Made by a program: the position numbers and the translations under genes. Positions 47,437 to 57,613 of a stretch of DNA of 64,000 nucleotides are shown in pieces. Below the pieces are notes generated by a model. The model did not search any database. It was not told where the DNA came from and saw only the letters and a program-made list of their open reading frames with translations. The stretch covers positions 1-64,000 of the forward strand of contig NZ_JAUNTW010000010.1 of assembly GCF_030538495.1 (NCBI RefSeq), read 5' to 3'. Origin of the DNA: Paracoccus sp. (in: a-proteobacteria). Lineage in GTDB: Bacteria > Pseudomonadota > Alphaproteobacteria > Rhodobacterales > Rhodobacteraceae. The stretch's first letter is position 1; the number at the start of each line of letters is the position of its first letter.

Positions 47437-47832
47437 TTATTTGTAACGGCCGGCGCGTTGCAGCACCTCGATTTCGTATCCGTCGGGGTCTTGGATGAAA
47501 AAGAACCGGGCGATCACCTCGCCACCCGGGGCAAAATCCACCGGCTTGCGCGGGTTCAGACCTTCGGCCGTCATGCGCGCATGTTCGGCGTCCAGATTGG
47601 CGACCGAAAACGCGATATGGCCATAGCCGTCGCCCAGATCATAGGGTTCGGTCCGCCCTTTATTGATCGTCAGTTCCAGTTCGGTTTCGCTGTCGTCATT
47701 GGCCAGATAGACCAGCGTAAAGGCGTCAAAATCCAGCCGCTGCGCTACGCGCAAGCCGAAGGCGCGTTCATAAAACGCGACCGAGCGGGTCTCATCCAGA
47801 ACGCGGATCATGCTGTGGATGTATTTTGCCAT
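47437..47832 (-). CDS. gloA: Lactoylglutathione lyase (glyoxalase I)
   Basis: Metal-dependent lyase that converts the hemithioacetal of methylglyoxal and glutathione to S-lactoylglutathione. The 131 residues form two VOC-fold halves: HSMIRVLDETRSVAFYERAFG, with a metal His, LELTINKG (Glu), GHIAFSV (His) and FFFIQDPDGYEIEVLQ (Glu). The start overlaps the pyrG stop (TGATG), an order seen in other Rhodobacterales. Confidence 0.9.
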   Translation of the reverse strand: MAKYIHSMIRVLDETRSVAFYERAFGLRVAQRLDFDAFTLVYLANDDSETELELTINKGRTEPYDLGDGYGHIAFSVANLDAEHARMTAEGLNPRKPVDFAPGGEVIARFFFIQDPDGYEIEVLQRAGRYK

Positions 47833-49475
47833 CAGACCAGCCGCCCTTCGTCCATGGCGGCGCGGATAAAGCCCGCGAACAGAGGGGCGGGTTCAAACGG
47901 TTTGGATTTCAGTTCGGGATGCGATTGCACACCGATGAACCACGGGTGATCGGCGTATTCGACCACCTCGGGCAGTTTGCCATCGGGCGACATGCCGGAA
48001 AAGCGCAGGCCCGCTTGTTCCAGCTGTTCGCGATATTTCGCGTCCACTTCATACCGGTGACGGTGGCGGTCTTCGATTTCCAAAGCGCCGTCATAGACTT
48101 GCGACACGCGCGAATCGGGGGTCAGCACGGCGGTATAGGCGCCCAGCCGCATCGTGCCGCCTTTGTCGTCGCCAACCTTGCGTTTCACGGTGTAATTGCC
48201 CTGCACCCATTCCTTGAGGTGATACACCACGGGGGTGAAACGGGTTTCGCCAGCTTCGTGGTCGAATTCTTCGGAACCGGCGTCGGGCATATTGGCCAGA
48301 TTGCGCGCGGCCTCGATCACGGCCATTTGCATCCCCAGACAGATGCCCAGATACGGCACCTTTTTTTCGCGGGCGTATTTCGCGGCGGCGATCATGCCTT
48401 CGGTGCCGCGTTCGCCAAAGCCTCCGGGAACGATGATGCCGTGGAACCCGTCCAGCAGCCGCGCGCCGTCGCGTTCCAGTTTTTCGCTGTCCACCCATTC
48501 GGTTTTGACGCGCACGCGGTTGGCCATACCGCCATGGGTCAGCGCCTCGGAGATCGACTTATAGGCGTCCTCAAGCTGGGTGTATTTGCCGACCACGGCG
48601 ATGCGCACCTGACCTTCGGCATTGTCCAGCCGGTCCATCACGTCTTCCCATTTCGACAGGTCGGGACGAGGGGCGGGGCTGATCTGGAACGCGTCCAGAA
48701 CCGCCCGGTCCAGCCCGACCCGGTGATAGGCCAAGGGCGCTTCGTAAATGGATTTCAGGTCATAGGCGGGGATCACGGCATCCGGGCGCACATTGCAGAA
48801 CAGCGCGATTTTCGCGCGTTCCTTTTCCGGGATCGGCTGTTCGCTGCGGCAGACCAGAACATCGGGGGCAATGCCGATGCTGCGCAATTCCTTGACGCTG
48901 TGCTGGGTCGGTTTGGTTTTCAATTCGCCCGACGCGGCCAGCCACGGAAGCAGGGTCAGATGCATGAAAATGCACTGACCACGGGGGCGGTCTTGGGCGA
49001 ATTGGCGGATCGCTTCGAAAAAGGGCAGGCCTTCGATGTCGCCCACGGTGCCGCCGATTTCGCACAGCATGAAATCAACTTCGTCTTCGCCAATGGCCAG
49101 AAAGTCTTTGATTTCATTGGTGACATGCGGGATCACCTGAATGGTTTTGCCCAGATATTCGCCGCGGCGTTCCTTTTCCAGAACGGTGGAATAGATGCGG
49201 CCCGACGATACCGAATCGGTGCGGCGCGCGGAAACGCCGGTAAAGCGTTCGTAATGGCCCAGATCCAGATCGGTTTCGGCGCCGTCATCGGTCACGAAGA
49301 CTTCGCCATGTTCGAACGGCGACATGGTGCCGGGGTCCACATTCAGATAGGGGTCCAGTTTGCGCAGCCGCACCGTGTAGCCGCGGGCCTGCAACAGCGC
49401 GCCCAAGGCGGCCGATGCCAGCCCCTTGCCAAGCGATGAAACCACGCCGCCGGTGATGAAAACATAACGCGCCAT
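47832..49475 (-). CDS. pyrG: CTP synthase
   Basis: Converts UTP to CTP with glutamine as nitrogen donor. The 547 residues include the synthetase domain with [20 protein letters not shown] and [20 protein letters not shown]. The C-terminal class-I glutaminase has [11 protein letters not shown], the nucleophile in [11 protein letters not shown], and FIGVQSHPE. The ATG at 49475 fits the conserved N-terminus and follows GGGGG. It forms an operon with gloA; secG lies 147 bp upstream in the same direction. Confidence 0.98.
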   Translation of the reverse strand: MARYVFITGGVVSSLGKGLASAALGALLQARGYTVRLRKLDPYLNVDPGTMSPFEHGEVFVTDDGAETDLDLGHYERFTGVSARRTDSVSSGRIYSTVLEKERRGEYLGKTIQVIPHVTNEIKDFLAIGEDEVDFMLCEIGGTVGDIEGLPFFEAIRQFAQDRPRGQCIFMHLTLLPWLAASGELKTKPTQHSVKELRSIGIAPDVLVCRSEQPIPEKERAKIALFCNVRPDAVIPAYDLKSIYEAPLAYHRVGLDRAVLDAFQISPAPRPDLSKWEDVMDRLDNAEGQVRIAVVGKYTQLEDAYKSISEALTHGGMANRVRVKTEWVDSEKLERDGARLLDGFHGIIVPGGFGERGTEGMIAAAKYAREKKVPYLGICLGMQMAVIEAARNLANMPDAGSEEFDHEAGETRFTPVVYHLKEWVQGNYTVKRKVGDDKGGTMRLGAYTAVLTPDSRVSQVYDGALEIEDRHRHRYEVDAKYREQLEQAGLRFSGMSPDGKLPEVVEYADHPWFIGVQSHPELKSKPFEPAPLFAGFIRAAMDEGRLV

Positions 49476-49622
49476 GCTGGCCCCCGTGATGGAATTTCGA
49501 ATCAATGCGGACCGTCCGAACGCACGGTATCACGGGGCTTAGATCCTAACCGATTTACCCCGTGGTCGCAACGGACCGCAAAATGCAACAGGGGCGGATC
49601 GCGCCGCCCCGACAGGATGGGT

Positions 49623-50048
49623 TCAGTTGGCCGGCGGCGGCGTCAGCGGATCACCCGCCGGAGCCGGAGCCGTCGCCGCAGGTGCCGGCGCGTCGGGCGC
49701 GGGCGGGGTCAGCGGATCACCGCTGGTTGCGGGCGGGGGCGTATAGGTCGGCAGCGACGGCACGGTTTGCGTGGCCGGAGCCGGAGCGCCCAGCTGATCC
49801 ATGATCGACGTGCCGGTCGCCTGACGCGCCGCCATCACCGTCAACCCGATCGAGGTGCAGAAAATCGCGATCCCGAACACCCAGGTCAGTTTGGTCAGCG
49901 TATTCGCCGCCTGACGGCCGGTCATGACGCCACCGGCGCCGCCGCCGCCCCCCATGCCAAGCCCACCACCTTCGGAGCGTTGCAGCAACACAACCCCGGT
50001 CAGCAGGACTGCCAGAATCAGGTGAACGGTCAACAGGACGTTTTCCAC
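49623..50048 (-). CDS. secG: Preprotein translocase subunit SecG
   Basis: Small subunit of SecYEG. The 141 residues have two membrane helices (LLTVHLILAVLLTGVVLLQ and LTWVFGIAIFCTSIGLTVM), linked by the Gly-rich QRSEGGGLGMGGGGG. This matches SecG. A long Pro/Ala/Thr-rich C-terminal tail (about 80-141), with the repeat GDPLTPP seen twice, is common in alphaproteobacterial SecG. GGAAA precedes the ATG. Confidence 0.94.
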   Translation of the reverse strand: MENVLLTVHLILAVLLTGVVLLQRSEGGGLGMGGGGGAGGVMTGRQAANTLTKLTWVFGIAIFCTSIGLTVMAARQATGTSIMDQLGAPAPATQTVPSLPTYTPPPATSGDPLTPPAPDAPAPAATAPAPAGDPLTPPPAN

Positions 50049-50121
50049 GGAAATGGGCCTTTCATTTGCGGACGCGCCTATCTAGTCATCGAAACGGGTG
50101 AAGGCAAGCAAAGTGTCGAAA

Positions 50122-51567
50122 ATGGTTGCGGTGATGATACAGGGGACCGGCTCGAATGTCGGGAAATCGCTGCTGGTGGCGGGTTTATGCCGTTGCGCGC
50201 GGCGTCGCGGGTTGTCGGTTGCGCCCTTTAAACCGCAAAATATGTCGAACAATGCCGCTGTGACGGTGGATGGCGGCGAAATTGGTCGCGCGCAGGCGTT
50301 GCAGGCGCGGGCCTGCGGGTTGGACGCGCATACCGATATGAACCCGGTGCTGCTGAAGCCCGAAACCGACACCGGGTCGCAGGTCATCGTTCAGGGCCGC
50401 GCCATTGGCCGGGCGCAGGCGCGCGATTATGCGGCGCTGAAACCGCAATTGCTGGGCGCGGTGCTGGACAGTTTTCACCGCCTGTCTGCCGCGCATGATC
50501 TGGTGATTGTCGAAGGCGCAGGCAGCCCGGCGGAAATCAACCTGCGTCCCCGCGACATTGCCAATATGGGATTTGCCCGCGCCGCCGGGGTGCCGGTGGT
50601 GCTGGCCGGGGACATCGACCGGGGCGGAGTCATCGCGCAGATCGTTGGCACTCAGGCCGTCATGGATGCGGACGACGCGGCCATGGTGCGCGGGTTTTTG
50701 GTGAACAAATTTCGCGGCGATCCCCGGCTGTTTGACGACGGCTATCAGATGATTGCCGACCGCACCGGCTGGCGCGGCTTTGGCGTTTTGCCGTGGTTTC
50801 CCGGCGCGCATCGCCTGCCCGCCGAGGACGCCGTGGATCTGCGCGGCGCGTCGGGGCAGGGGGTGCATGTCGTTTGCCTGACCCTGTCGCGAATCGCCAA
50901 TTTCGACGATCTGGACCCTCTGGCCGCTGAACCGGGGGTGCGGTTAACCATGCTGCGCGCGGGTCAGGCGATCCCCGGCGATGCCGCGCTGGTCATCATT
51001 CCGGGCAGCAAATCCACGCTGGGCGATCTGGCCTTTCTGCGCGCGCAGGGCTGGGACATTGATCTGGCCGCGCATATCCGGCGGGGCGGGCATGTGCTGG
51101 GAATCTGCGGCGGCTATCAGATGCTGGGGCGCAGCATTACCGATGCAGGCGGCGCGGACGGAGCGGCGGGGCAGGTCGCGGGGCTGGGCCTGTTGGCCGT
51201 CGATACCGTCATGGCGGCGGACAAACGCGTGACGCGCGCGACGGGTCAGGCGCTGGGCCAGCCGGTCGCGGGATACGAAATCCATATCGGGCGCAGCGAC
51301 GGCCCCGATTGCGCGCGGCCTTTCGCGCATATCCCCCACCCGGACGGCGCGATCAGCGGGGACGGGCGCATCTGCGGCACCTATCTGCATGGGCTGTTTT
51401 CGGATGACGCGTTCCGCGCGGCCTATCTGGCGCGGCTGGGGGTGGCATCCGCCCCCGGTTACGAAATGGGGGTTGATCAGGCGCTGAATGATCTGGCCGA
51501 TCATATCGACGCACATATGGATGTGGACGGCTTGCTGTCGGTTGCACAGCAAGCCGCGCCGGGTTAG
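50122..51567 (+). CDS. cobQ: Cobyric acid synthase
   Basis: ATP- and glutamine-dependent amidotransferase that amidates four side chains of adenosylcobyrinic a,c-diamide. The 481 residues have the dethiobiotin-synthetase-like P-loop [45 protein letters not shown], and the glutaminase half with [12 protein letters not shown] (Cys) and [11 protein letters not shown] (His). ATG 50122 is preferred; GTG 50098 and ATG 50134 are alternatives, as the ribosome site is weak. Most other cobalamin genes lie outside the window. Confidence 0.95.
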   Translation: MVAVMIQGTGSNVGKSLLVAGLCRCARRRGLSVAPFKPQNMSNNAAVTVDGGEIGRAQALQARACGLDAHTDMNPVLLKPETDTGSQVIVQGRAIGRAQARDYAALKPQLLGAVLDSFHRLSAAHDLVIVEGAGSPAEINLRPRDIANMGFARAAGVPVVLAGDIDRGGVIAQIVGTQAVMDADDAAMVRGFLVNKFRGDPRLFDDGYQMIADRTGWRGFGVLPWFPGAHRLPAEDAVDLRGASGQGVHVVCLTLSRIANFDDLDPLAAEPGVRLTMLRAGQAIPGDAALVIIPGSKSTLGDLAFLRAQGWDIDLAAHIRRGGHVLGICGGYQMLGRSITDAGGADGAAGQVAGLGLLAVDTVMAADKRVTRATGQALGQPVAGYEIHIGRSDGPDCARPFAHIPHPDGAISGDGRICGTYLHGLFSDDAFRAAYLARLGVASAPGYEMGVDQALNDLADHIDAHMDVDGLLSVAQQAAPG

Positions 51568-51576
51568 GGCAGGGAC

Positions 51577-52530
51577 ATGGAACACGCTAAGCCCCCTCTG
51601 ACCCTGTATCTGGCCGCGCCGCGCGGGTTTTGCGCCGGTGTCGATCGCGCCATCAAAATCGTAGAGATGGCCCTGCAAAAATGGGGCGCTCCGGTCTTTG
51701 TCCGCCACGAAATCGTGCATAACAAATATGTCGTGGACAGCCTGCGCGACAAAGGCGCGGTCTTTGTCGAGGAATTGGACGAATGCCCCGATGACCGCCC
51801 GGTGATATTCTCGGCGCATGGCGTGCCGAAATCCGTCCCGGCCGAGGCCCGCCGCCGCGACATGGTGTTCGTGGACGCCACCTGTCCGCTGGTCAGCAAA
51901 GTGCATGTCGAGGCCGAACGCCATCACGCCGATGGCCTGCAAATGGTGATGATCGGCCATGCCGGCCACCCCGAGGTGTTGGGCACCATGGGCCAACTGC
52001 CCGATGGCGAAGTGATCTTGGTCGAAACCGTCGCCGATGTCGCCGTGATTGAACCGCGCGACCCGCAGCGTCTGGCCTTTATCACGCAAACCACCTTGTC
52101 GGTGGACGATACGGCGGCCATCGTCGCGGCCTTGCACGCGCGGTTCCCGGCCATCGTCGGCCCCGCGAAAGAGGATATTTGCTATGCCACGACCAACCGT
52201 CAGGCGGCCGTCAAGGCGGTTGCGCCCCTGATCGACGCGCTGCTGGTCATTGGCGCGCCCAATTCGTCAAATTCAAAACGGCTGGTCGAGGTGGGCCGCG
52301 CCGAAGGCTGCGCCTATTCCCAACTGGTGATGCGCGCGGATGAAATCGACTGGCGCGCCATGTCCGGCGCACGCGCGGTCGGCGTCACCGCCGGGGCAAG
52401 CGCGCCCGAGGTCTTGGTGAATGAGGTCATCGACGCTTTTCGCGATCGTTACGATTTATCGGTCGAAATCGTCGAAACCGCGCAGGAAAACATCGAATTC
52501 AAAGTGCCGCGCGTGTTGCGCGAAACCTGA
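51577..52530 (+). CDS. ispH: 4-hydroxy-3-methylbut-2-enyl diphosphate reductase
   Basis: Iron-sulfur enzyme at the end of the MEP pathway, giving IPP and DMAPP. The 317 residues carry the three cluster cysteines in [12 protein letters not shown] (Cys19), [11 protein letters not shown] and [10 protein letters not shown]. They also have [25 protein letters not shown] (Thr167-type motif) and [11 protein letters not shown]. The length is normal. It starts 10 bp after cobQ and is followed by an extragenic hairpin. Confidence 0.97.
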   Translation: MEHAKPPLTLYLAAPRGFCAGVDRAIKIVEMALQKWGAPVFVRHEIVHNKYVVDSLRDKGAVFVEELDECPDDRPVIFSAHGVPKSVPAEARRRDMVFVDATCPLVSKVHVEAERHHADGLQMVMIGHAGHPEVLGTMGQLPDGEVILVETVADVAVIEPRDPQRLAFITQTTLSVDDTAAIVAALHARFPAIVGPAKEDICYATTNRQAAVKAVAPLIDALLVIGAPNSSNSKRLVEVGRAEGCAYSQLVMRADEIDWRAMSGARAVGVTAGASAPEVLVNEVIDAFRDRYDLSVEIVETAQENIEFKVPRVLRET

Positions 52531-52531
52531 C

Positions 52532-52580
52532 GCCGCGGGGGCCAGCCCCCGCACCCCCGGGATATTTATGCACAGAAGAT
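52532..52580 (+). repeat. Extragenic GC-hairpin plus GGATATTT tail, copy 4
   Basis: GCGGGGGC-CA-GCCCCCGC is followed by ACCCCCGGGATATTTATGCA and CAGAAG. The tail is closest to copy 1 at 21930, differing at three or four bases. It sits directly after the ispH stop and may end the cobQ-ispH transcript. Confidence 0.65.
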
Positions 52581-52657
52581 AACCATGACGCTGTATTCCA
52601 TGCGACATTTATTCAGCGGCTGTGTGATCGCAAACGGTTCAAGAGGTGTGGCCGCGC

Positions 52658-53107
52658 ATGGCTGAGTTATTCGCATGGACCGATGGCGCGTGCAGCGGCA
52701 ATCCCGGCCCCGGTGGCTGGGGCGTGTTGATGCGCGCGCTGGACGGGGACCGTATTGTCAAGGAACGCGAATTGCAGGGCGGCGAGCCTGACACCACCAA
52801 CAACCGGATGGAGCTGATGGCCGCGATTTCGGCCCTTGAGGCGCTGACCCGGTCCAGCGACATCGTGGTGGTGACCGACAGCGCCTATGTCAAAAATGGT
52901 GTGACGCAGTGGATCCATGGCTGGAAACGCAATGGCTGGCGCACGGCGGATCGTAAGCCCGTGAAAAACGTCGAATTATGGCAGCGGCTGGACGCGGCTC
53001 AGGCCCAGCATCGCGTTGAATGGCGCTGGATCAAGGGGCACGCCGGTCATGCGGAAAACGAACGCGCCGACGAATTGGCGCGCGCCGGGATGGAGCCGTT
53101 CAAATGA
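52658..53107 (+). CDS. rnhA: Ribonuclease HI
   Basis: Removes RNA from RNA-DNA hybrids. The 149 residues have [20 protein letters not shown] (first Asp), [16 protein letters not shown] (Glu), [19 protein letters not shown] (Asp) and [16 protein letters not shown] with His and the fourth Asp. The start ATG is near AGAGG. The stop overlaps the TRIC-family gene by ATGA. Confidence 0.97.
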   Translation: MAELFAWTDGACSGNPGPGGWGVLMRALDGDRIVKERELQGGEPDTTNNRMELMAAISALEALTRSSDIVVVTDSAYVKNGVTQWIHGWKRNGWRTADRKPVKNVELWQRLDAAQAQHRVEWRWIKGHAGHAENERADELARAGMEPFK

Positions 53108-53736
53108 CCGCCGCCGGGCTGGTTCTGGCGTTGGATTATGCGTCGGCGTTGATTTTTGCCCTGACCGGTGCCTTGGTCGCCAGCCGCAAGCAGTTGGATG
53201 TGACGGGCTTTGTGTTCATGGCGGCGTTAACCGCGTTGGGGGGCGGCACGCTGCGCGATTTGATGCTGGATCGCGATGTGTTGGTCTGGGTCGCGCGACC
53301 GTCGCTGATTGTCATGGCGGCGGCGGCGGCGATTGTGGTGTTTTGGACCGCGCATTTGCTGGAAAGTCGCGCGAAAACATTGGTTTGGCTGGATGCTTTT
53401 GCGCTGGCGATTGCGGTGCCTGCGGGGGTTGGGGTCGCGCTGGGTATGGGCGTTCCGGCGGTGATCGTGGTGATTATGGGGATCGCGACCGGCACCTTTG
53501 GCGGGCTGATGCGCGATGTGGTCGGCAACGAAGTTCCGGTGATTTTCCGGCAGGGCGAATTGTATATCACCGCGGCCTTTGGCGGGGCAATGATGGCGGT
53601 GGGGCTGGTCTGGCTGGGGCTGCCGCAGCCGGTGGCGCTGTTGGGTTGCGGGCTGGCCACGCTGGCGCTGCGGCTGGGCAGTATGATCTGGGGGTGGTCG
53701 CTGCCGCTGTATAAGCCGCGCCCACCCCGCGTTTAA
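53104..53736 (+). CDS. TRIC/UPF0126-family membrane protein
   Basis: 210 residues with seven hydrophobic segments in two related halves. Both show the family motif: [16 protein letters not shown] in the first and [18 protein letters not shown] in the second. Members of this UPF0126 (YadS/YicG) family are relatives of trimeric intracellular cation channels; some have been linked to glycine uptake. The substrate is not known here. It starts on the rnhA stop. Confidence 0.88.
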   Translation: MTAAGLVLALDYASALIFALTGALVASRKQLDVTGFVFMAALTALGGGTLRDLMLDRDVLVWVARPSLIVMAAAAAIVVFWTAHLLESRAKTLVWLDAFALAIAVPAGVGVALGMGVPAVIVVIMGIATGTFGGLMRDVVGNEVPVIFRQGELYITAAFGGAMMAVGLVWLGLPQPVALLGCGLATLALRLGSMIWGWSLPLYKPRPPRV

Positions 53737-54033
53737 TCAGCGTTTGCGCAGAAATTCCGTGCGCAGGACAAGACCGCGGATACTGTCATGGCGGCAATCC
53801 ACTTCGTCCGGGTTGTCGGTTAGGCGGATCGATCGGATCACCGTGCCTTGTTTTAGCGTGGTGCTGGTGCCTTTGACCTTGAGGTCTTTGATCAGCGTGA
53901 CCTGATCGCCGTCGGCCAGTTCATTGCCGGCGCTGTCGCGGACGATACCCGCCGCCGCAGCCTCGGCCGCCAGTTCAGAGGCGGGGCGCCATTCGCCGGT
54001 TACCTCGTCATAGACATAATCATCATCGGCCAT
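53737..54033 (-). CDS. PhnA/YjdM-like protein
   Basis: A 98-residue protein with a C-terminal PhnA/YjdM domain: VRDSAGNELADGDQVTLIKDLKVKGTS, LKQGTVIRSIRLTDN and DEVDCRHDSIRGLVLRTEFLRK. YjdM was named for alkylphosphonate use but has no shown enzymatic role. The N-terminal zinc ribbon of longer homologues is missing, replaced by an acidic lead (DDDYVYDEVTGEW). AAAGGA precedes the ATG at 54033. It abuts the TRIC gene tail to tail. Confidence 0.82.
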   Translation of the reverse strand: MADDDYVYDEVTGEWRPASELAAEAAAAGIVRDSAGNELADGDQVTLIKDLKVKGTSTTLKQGTVIRSIRLTDNPDEVDCRHDSIRGLVLRTEFLRKR

Positions 54034-54053
54034 GTGGTATCCTTTCTGTCGGC

Positions 54054-56498
54054 TTAGTCGTCGTCGGGCAGTTCGCGCTGCGCGGGCTGAACCCATTGTT
54101 TTGACCGGGTTTCGCCCAGATCCTTTAAGATGTCCTTGGCCTGCGGGTTGTCGATGGCGTGGGATGCCATGGCCAGATCTTCGGGGTTGCGAATCCACAG
54201 GTCGCGCTGCGGGTGGGGCAGCTCGATGCCTTCGGCGGTGAATCGTTCGGCGATCTGGTGCAGCACCTCGGAGGTGACGCCCATGCCCGACCCGATATCG
54301 GACAGAATCGCCCGAACCTCAAAATTGATGGAATCCGCACCGAAGGACCGCAGCAGCACAAAGGGCGGTGGATCAATCGTGACCAGCGGGTGATCCGCGA
54401 TGATCGACAGCAAGATGTCCTGAACCCGGCGGGTGTCGCTGCCATAGGCGACGCCCACGGGGATGATGATCCGGCCCATCGTATTGCCGCGCGTCCAGTT
54501 GGTCACGGGCTGGCTGATCAGGTCGCTGTTGGGGACGATCACCTCGGTCCGGTCAAAGGTTTCGACGCGGGTGGATCGCACCGAAATTTGCTTCACGATG
54601 CCCTGCTGGCCGCCCGCGCTGATCCAGTCGCCGACGCTGACCGGGCGTTCGATCAGCAGAATGATCCCGGAAATAAAGTTCGACACGATGTTTTGCAGGC
54701 CAAAGCCGATGCCCACCGACAGCGCACCCGCAACCAGTGCGATGCCCGACAGGTCGATCCCCGCGGATGTGATTGCCAGCAGTGCCGCAACCACAATCCC
54801 GATGTAACCCACGCCCGCGACGACTGCGTTTTGCCCGCCCGCATCCAGCCGCGTTTTGGGCAGGATGGATCCGCGCAACCCGCCCTGCACGGCGCGGGTA
54901 ATCGTGTAACCGATTGAAAAGATGATCAGAAATGTCAGGATCGCACTGGGAGACAGCCGCACCCCGCCCAGATTGAACCCGGCCAGAAAGCGGATCCAGT
55001 ATTCGCCCAATTCGTCAATCGTGGCGCCCCAGATCATCATGAACAGCGGCACCGAGGCCAACATCAGCGACAGCCCGATCAGCAGCGGTGCCAGACCGTC
55101 GCGCGCGCCGTCGCGGTCACGTTGCAGCGCGCCAAAGACATCCGACGTGAAATCCTGCAACAAAATCAACGCACCAACCAAGGCCAGCGTCATCAGCCAC
55201 GGCCACAGGATAAAATTGCCCAGATTGATCAGACCGAATGCGGTGATGACCACGGCCACAACGGCCACCAACCGCGAAATCGCGCCGCACCATGCCAGTG
55301 CCTTGTGCCGATACAGCGTGTCGGCCACGTCGCCCTGATCCAGCTTGCGCATCAGCGTTCCCAGACGGAACAGCGCCAGAGCCGCCAGCACGATCAGCAC
55401 CAGATGCCAGACCGCCGCGCCGGTTTCGGTAAACTGCATCGGCACGCGGTCCGATGTGGTTGTGCCGCGTTCCAACAGGCCCGACAGGGGCAGCACCGCG
55501 CGGCCCAGAATATAGTGCAGCGCCAGCAGCCCCGACAGAGTTTTCACCATCCGCCCCGCAGCGATCCGGGGTTTTTGCGCCATCTTAACTGTGTCGTAAA
55601 CCACGGCATCGGCGGGGAAAATCTGGCGCGCCAGCCACAGCCCGCTGAACAAAATCACCCCGGCAACGGGCAGCACCTGCAAAATCGGTGTGGTCCACGG
55701 ACCCGACAGCCCGGTTGCGCGCACAGCGTTGATGGCCAGTGCCACCCCCAGCATCGGCAACGCAATCTGGCCCAGCGATACGATAAAGGCCACCACGGCC
55801 CGCGTATGGGCCGAGGTCTGGACTGACAGCCGCGAGGGCAGCGATTGCACCCATTGCCGCCCATAGGTCAGCAGCAGAATCGCGGAAAACAAAAACGCCA
55901 GAACGCGCGGCATCCGGGGGCGCAAATCCTGCCAGCGATTTGCGTCAATGCTGGTTAATTCGTCCGCCACGCCTGCGGTCAGACGCGCGCCATCAGTCAG
56001 CGCATCGGGCCAACTGGACGGCATCAGCGGCGATTCGACCATGCGGGCCAGTTCGAATGCCTGACGGGTGCGAATCACTTCGTCAATTTGGGCGATGATG
56101 GTGTTGGCACGGCTTAGCGCCTCGGTCGCGGTGGTGCGGGGGGCGCTTGCCGTGGCCAGCTGTTCGGTCAGCTCGGCGCGGCGGGCGGCGACGTCCTCGG
56201 CCTCGGGGGTGCCGTCTTCGGGTGCGGGGCCAAGCGCATCCAGTTGATTTCGCAGCAAAGTGATGCGTTCAGAATTGATCGTTTGGGCGGCCTGAAAATC
56301 CGCCCGCCAGTTCACCATCCGCGCCCGCGCCCGCGCCAGATCCTGCGATGACGCATCGGGATCCAGCACCATCGCTTCGGCCCGGTCGGCCAGCAATTGC
56401 CATGCCGGATAATTCGGCCCCAGCGATTGTTGCGCCAAAACCGGGGTGGACATCAGGGCCAGAACCGTCAGCAGAACGGCGATCAGCGAACGCATCAT
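54054..56498 (-). CDS. Large MscS-family mechanosensitive channel (DUF3772 N-domain)
   Basis: An 814-residue inner-membrane protein. It has a signal peptide (SLIAVLLTVLALMSTPVLAQ) and a helical periplasmic DUF3772-like region (about 25-180). About ten membrane helices follow, then the MscS pore/beta domain: GALSVGIGFGLQNIVSNFISGIILLIERP, VGDWISAGGQQGIVKQISVRST and VIVPNSDLISQPVTNW. It probably releases solutes on osmotic downshock, as in the larger MscK/MscM-type channels. It ends in an Asp-rich C-terminus. Four bases separate it from cysK. Confidence 0.9.
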   Translation of the reverse strand: MMRSLIAVLLTVLALMSTPVLAQQSLGPNYPAWQLLADRAEAMVLDPDASSQDLARARARMVNWRADFQAAQTINSERITLLRNQLDALGPAPEDGTPEAEDVAARRAELTEQLATASAPRTTATEALSRANTIIAQIDEVIRTRQAFELARMVESPLMPSSWPDALTDGARLTAGVADELTSIDANRWQDLRPRMPRVLAFLFSAILLLTYGRQWVQSLPSRLSVQTSAHTRAVVAFIVSLGQIALPMLGVALAINAVRATGLSGPWTTPILQVLPVAGVILFSGLWLARQIFPADAVVYDTVKMAQKPRIAAGRMVKTLSGLLALHYILGRAVLPLSGLLERGTTTSDRVPMQFTETGAAVWHLVLIVLAALALFRLGTLMRKLDQGDVADTLYRHKALAWCGAISRLVAVVAVVITAFGLINLGNFILWPWLMTLALVGALILLQDFTSDVFGALQRDRDGARDGLAPLLIGLSLMLASVPLFMMIWGATIDELGEYWIRFLAGFNLGGVRLSPSAILTFLIIFSIGYTITRAVQGGLRGSILPKTRLDAGGQNAVVAGVGYIGIVVAALLAITSAGIDLSGIALVAGALSVGIGFGLQNIVSNFISGIILLIERPVSVGDWISAGGQQGIVKQISVRSTRVETFDRTEVIVPNSDLISQPVTNWTRGNTMGRIIIPVGVAYGSDTRRVQDILLSIIADHPLVTIDPPPFVLLRSFGADSINFEVRAILSDIGSGMGVTSEVLHQIAERFTAEGIELPHPQRDLWIRNPEDLAMASHAIDNPQAKDILKDLGETRSKQWVQPAQRELPDDD

Positions 56499-56502
56499 AG
56501 GA

Positions 56503-57534
56503 TCAATCTTGGTAAACTTCGGGCAGGGTGGGCGTGTCTTTGGTCAGCCAATCCGGCACCGGCAGTCCCTTGGCGCGCAGAAATTCCGGGTTGAACAATT
56601 TCGTCTGATAGCGCGTGCCGTAATCGCACAGGATCGTCACAATGGTGTGGCCCGGCCCCATTTCGCGCGCCATGCGAACCGCGCCCGCAATGTTGATGCC
56701 GGACGAGCCGCCCAGACACAAACCTTCGTATTTCAGCAGGTCAAAGACGATGGGCAACGCCTCGGCATCGCTGATTCGCCAGCTGAAATCGGGGGTCAGG
56801 CCGTCCAGATTCGCGGTAATGCGGCCTTGGCCGATTCCTTCGGTGATCGAACTGCCGGGCGCGTCGAATTCGCCGGTGGTATAGAACGAATGCAGCGCCG
56901 CGCCTTCGGGATCGGCCAGACCGATTTTCACGCCGCGCGGTTGCAGCGCCATGGCGACCCCGGCCAGCGTGCCGCCCGAGCCGACCGCGCAGACGAAACC
57001 GTCCACCTTACCGCCGGTCTGTTCCCAGATTTCCGGCCCCGTGGTTTCGATATGGGCCTGACGGTTGGCGGTGTTGTCAAACTGGTTCGCCCAGATCGCG
57101 CCATTGGGTTCGGTTTTCGCCAGCTCTGCCGCTAACCGCCCGGAATAATGCACATAATTATTGGGGTTTTTGTAGGGGGCGGCCGGCACCTCGACCAAGG
57201 TTGCGCCGGCCAGACGCAGCATGTCTTTCTTTTCCTGACTTTGGGTTTCGGGGATCACGATCACCGATTTGAACCCCATCGAGGCCCCGACAAGCGCCAG
57301 CCCGATGCCGGTATTGCCCGCCGTTCCTTCGACAATCGTTCCGCCCGGTTTCAGCAGCCCACGCGCCACGGCGTCGCGGATGATATACAGCGCCGCGCGG
57401 TCCTTAACCGATTGGCCGGGATTCATGAATTCGGCCTTGCCCAAGATGTCGCAGCCCGTTTCATCGCTGGCGCGATTCAGGCGGATAAGAGGGGTGTTGC
57501 CGATGGCGTCGGCCAGATCAGAACAGATTCGCAT
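56503..57534 (-). CDS. Cysteine synthase A-type protein
   Basis: PLP beta-replacement enzyme that makes cysteine from O-acetylserine and sulfide. The 343 residues have IGNTPLIRLN, the PLP lysine Lys44 in NPGQSVKDRAAL, the phosphate loop EGTAGNTGIGLALVGA, and AVGSGGTLAGVAM for the cofactor phosphate. The insert SGRLAAELAKTEPNGAIWANQFDN makes it longer than enteric CysK. This type is common in alphaproteobacteria. Cystathionine beta-synthase-like activity cannot be excluded. It is upstream of the MscS gene. Confidence 0.9.
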   Translation of the reverse strand: MRICSDLADAIGNTPLIRLNRASDETGCDILGKAEFMNPGQSVKDRAALYIIRDAVARGLLKPGGTIVEGTAGNTGIGLALVGASMGFKSVIVIPETQSQEKKDMLRLAGATLVEVPAAPYKNPNNYVHYSGRLAAELAKTEPNGAIWANQFDNTANRQAHIETTGPEIWEQTGGKVDGFVCAVGSGGTLAGVAMALQPRGVKIGLADPEGAALHSFYTTGEFDAPGSSITEGIGQGRITANLDGLTPDFSWRISDAEALPIVFDLLKYEGLCLGGSSGINIAGAVRMAREMGPGHTIVTILCDYGTRYQTKLFNPEFLRAKGLPVPDWLTKDTPTLPEVYQD

Positions 57535-57613
57535 AAGGCCGTTCCTGCATCAAAAGGGTTAAGATTTCGCAAACACCTACACATTCAACGGCCTTGGGGG
57601 CAACCCCGGCCCA

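Noticed and set aside
50049..50121. Cobalamin riboswitch before cobQ
   Set aside because: The gap is too short and no conserved cobalamin-box sequence is seen.
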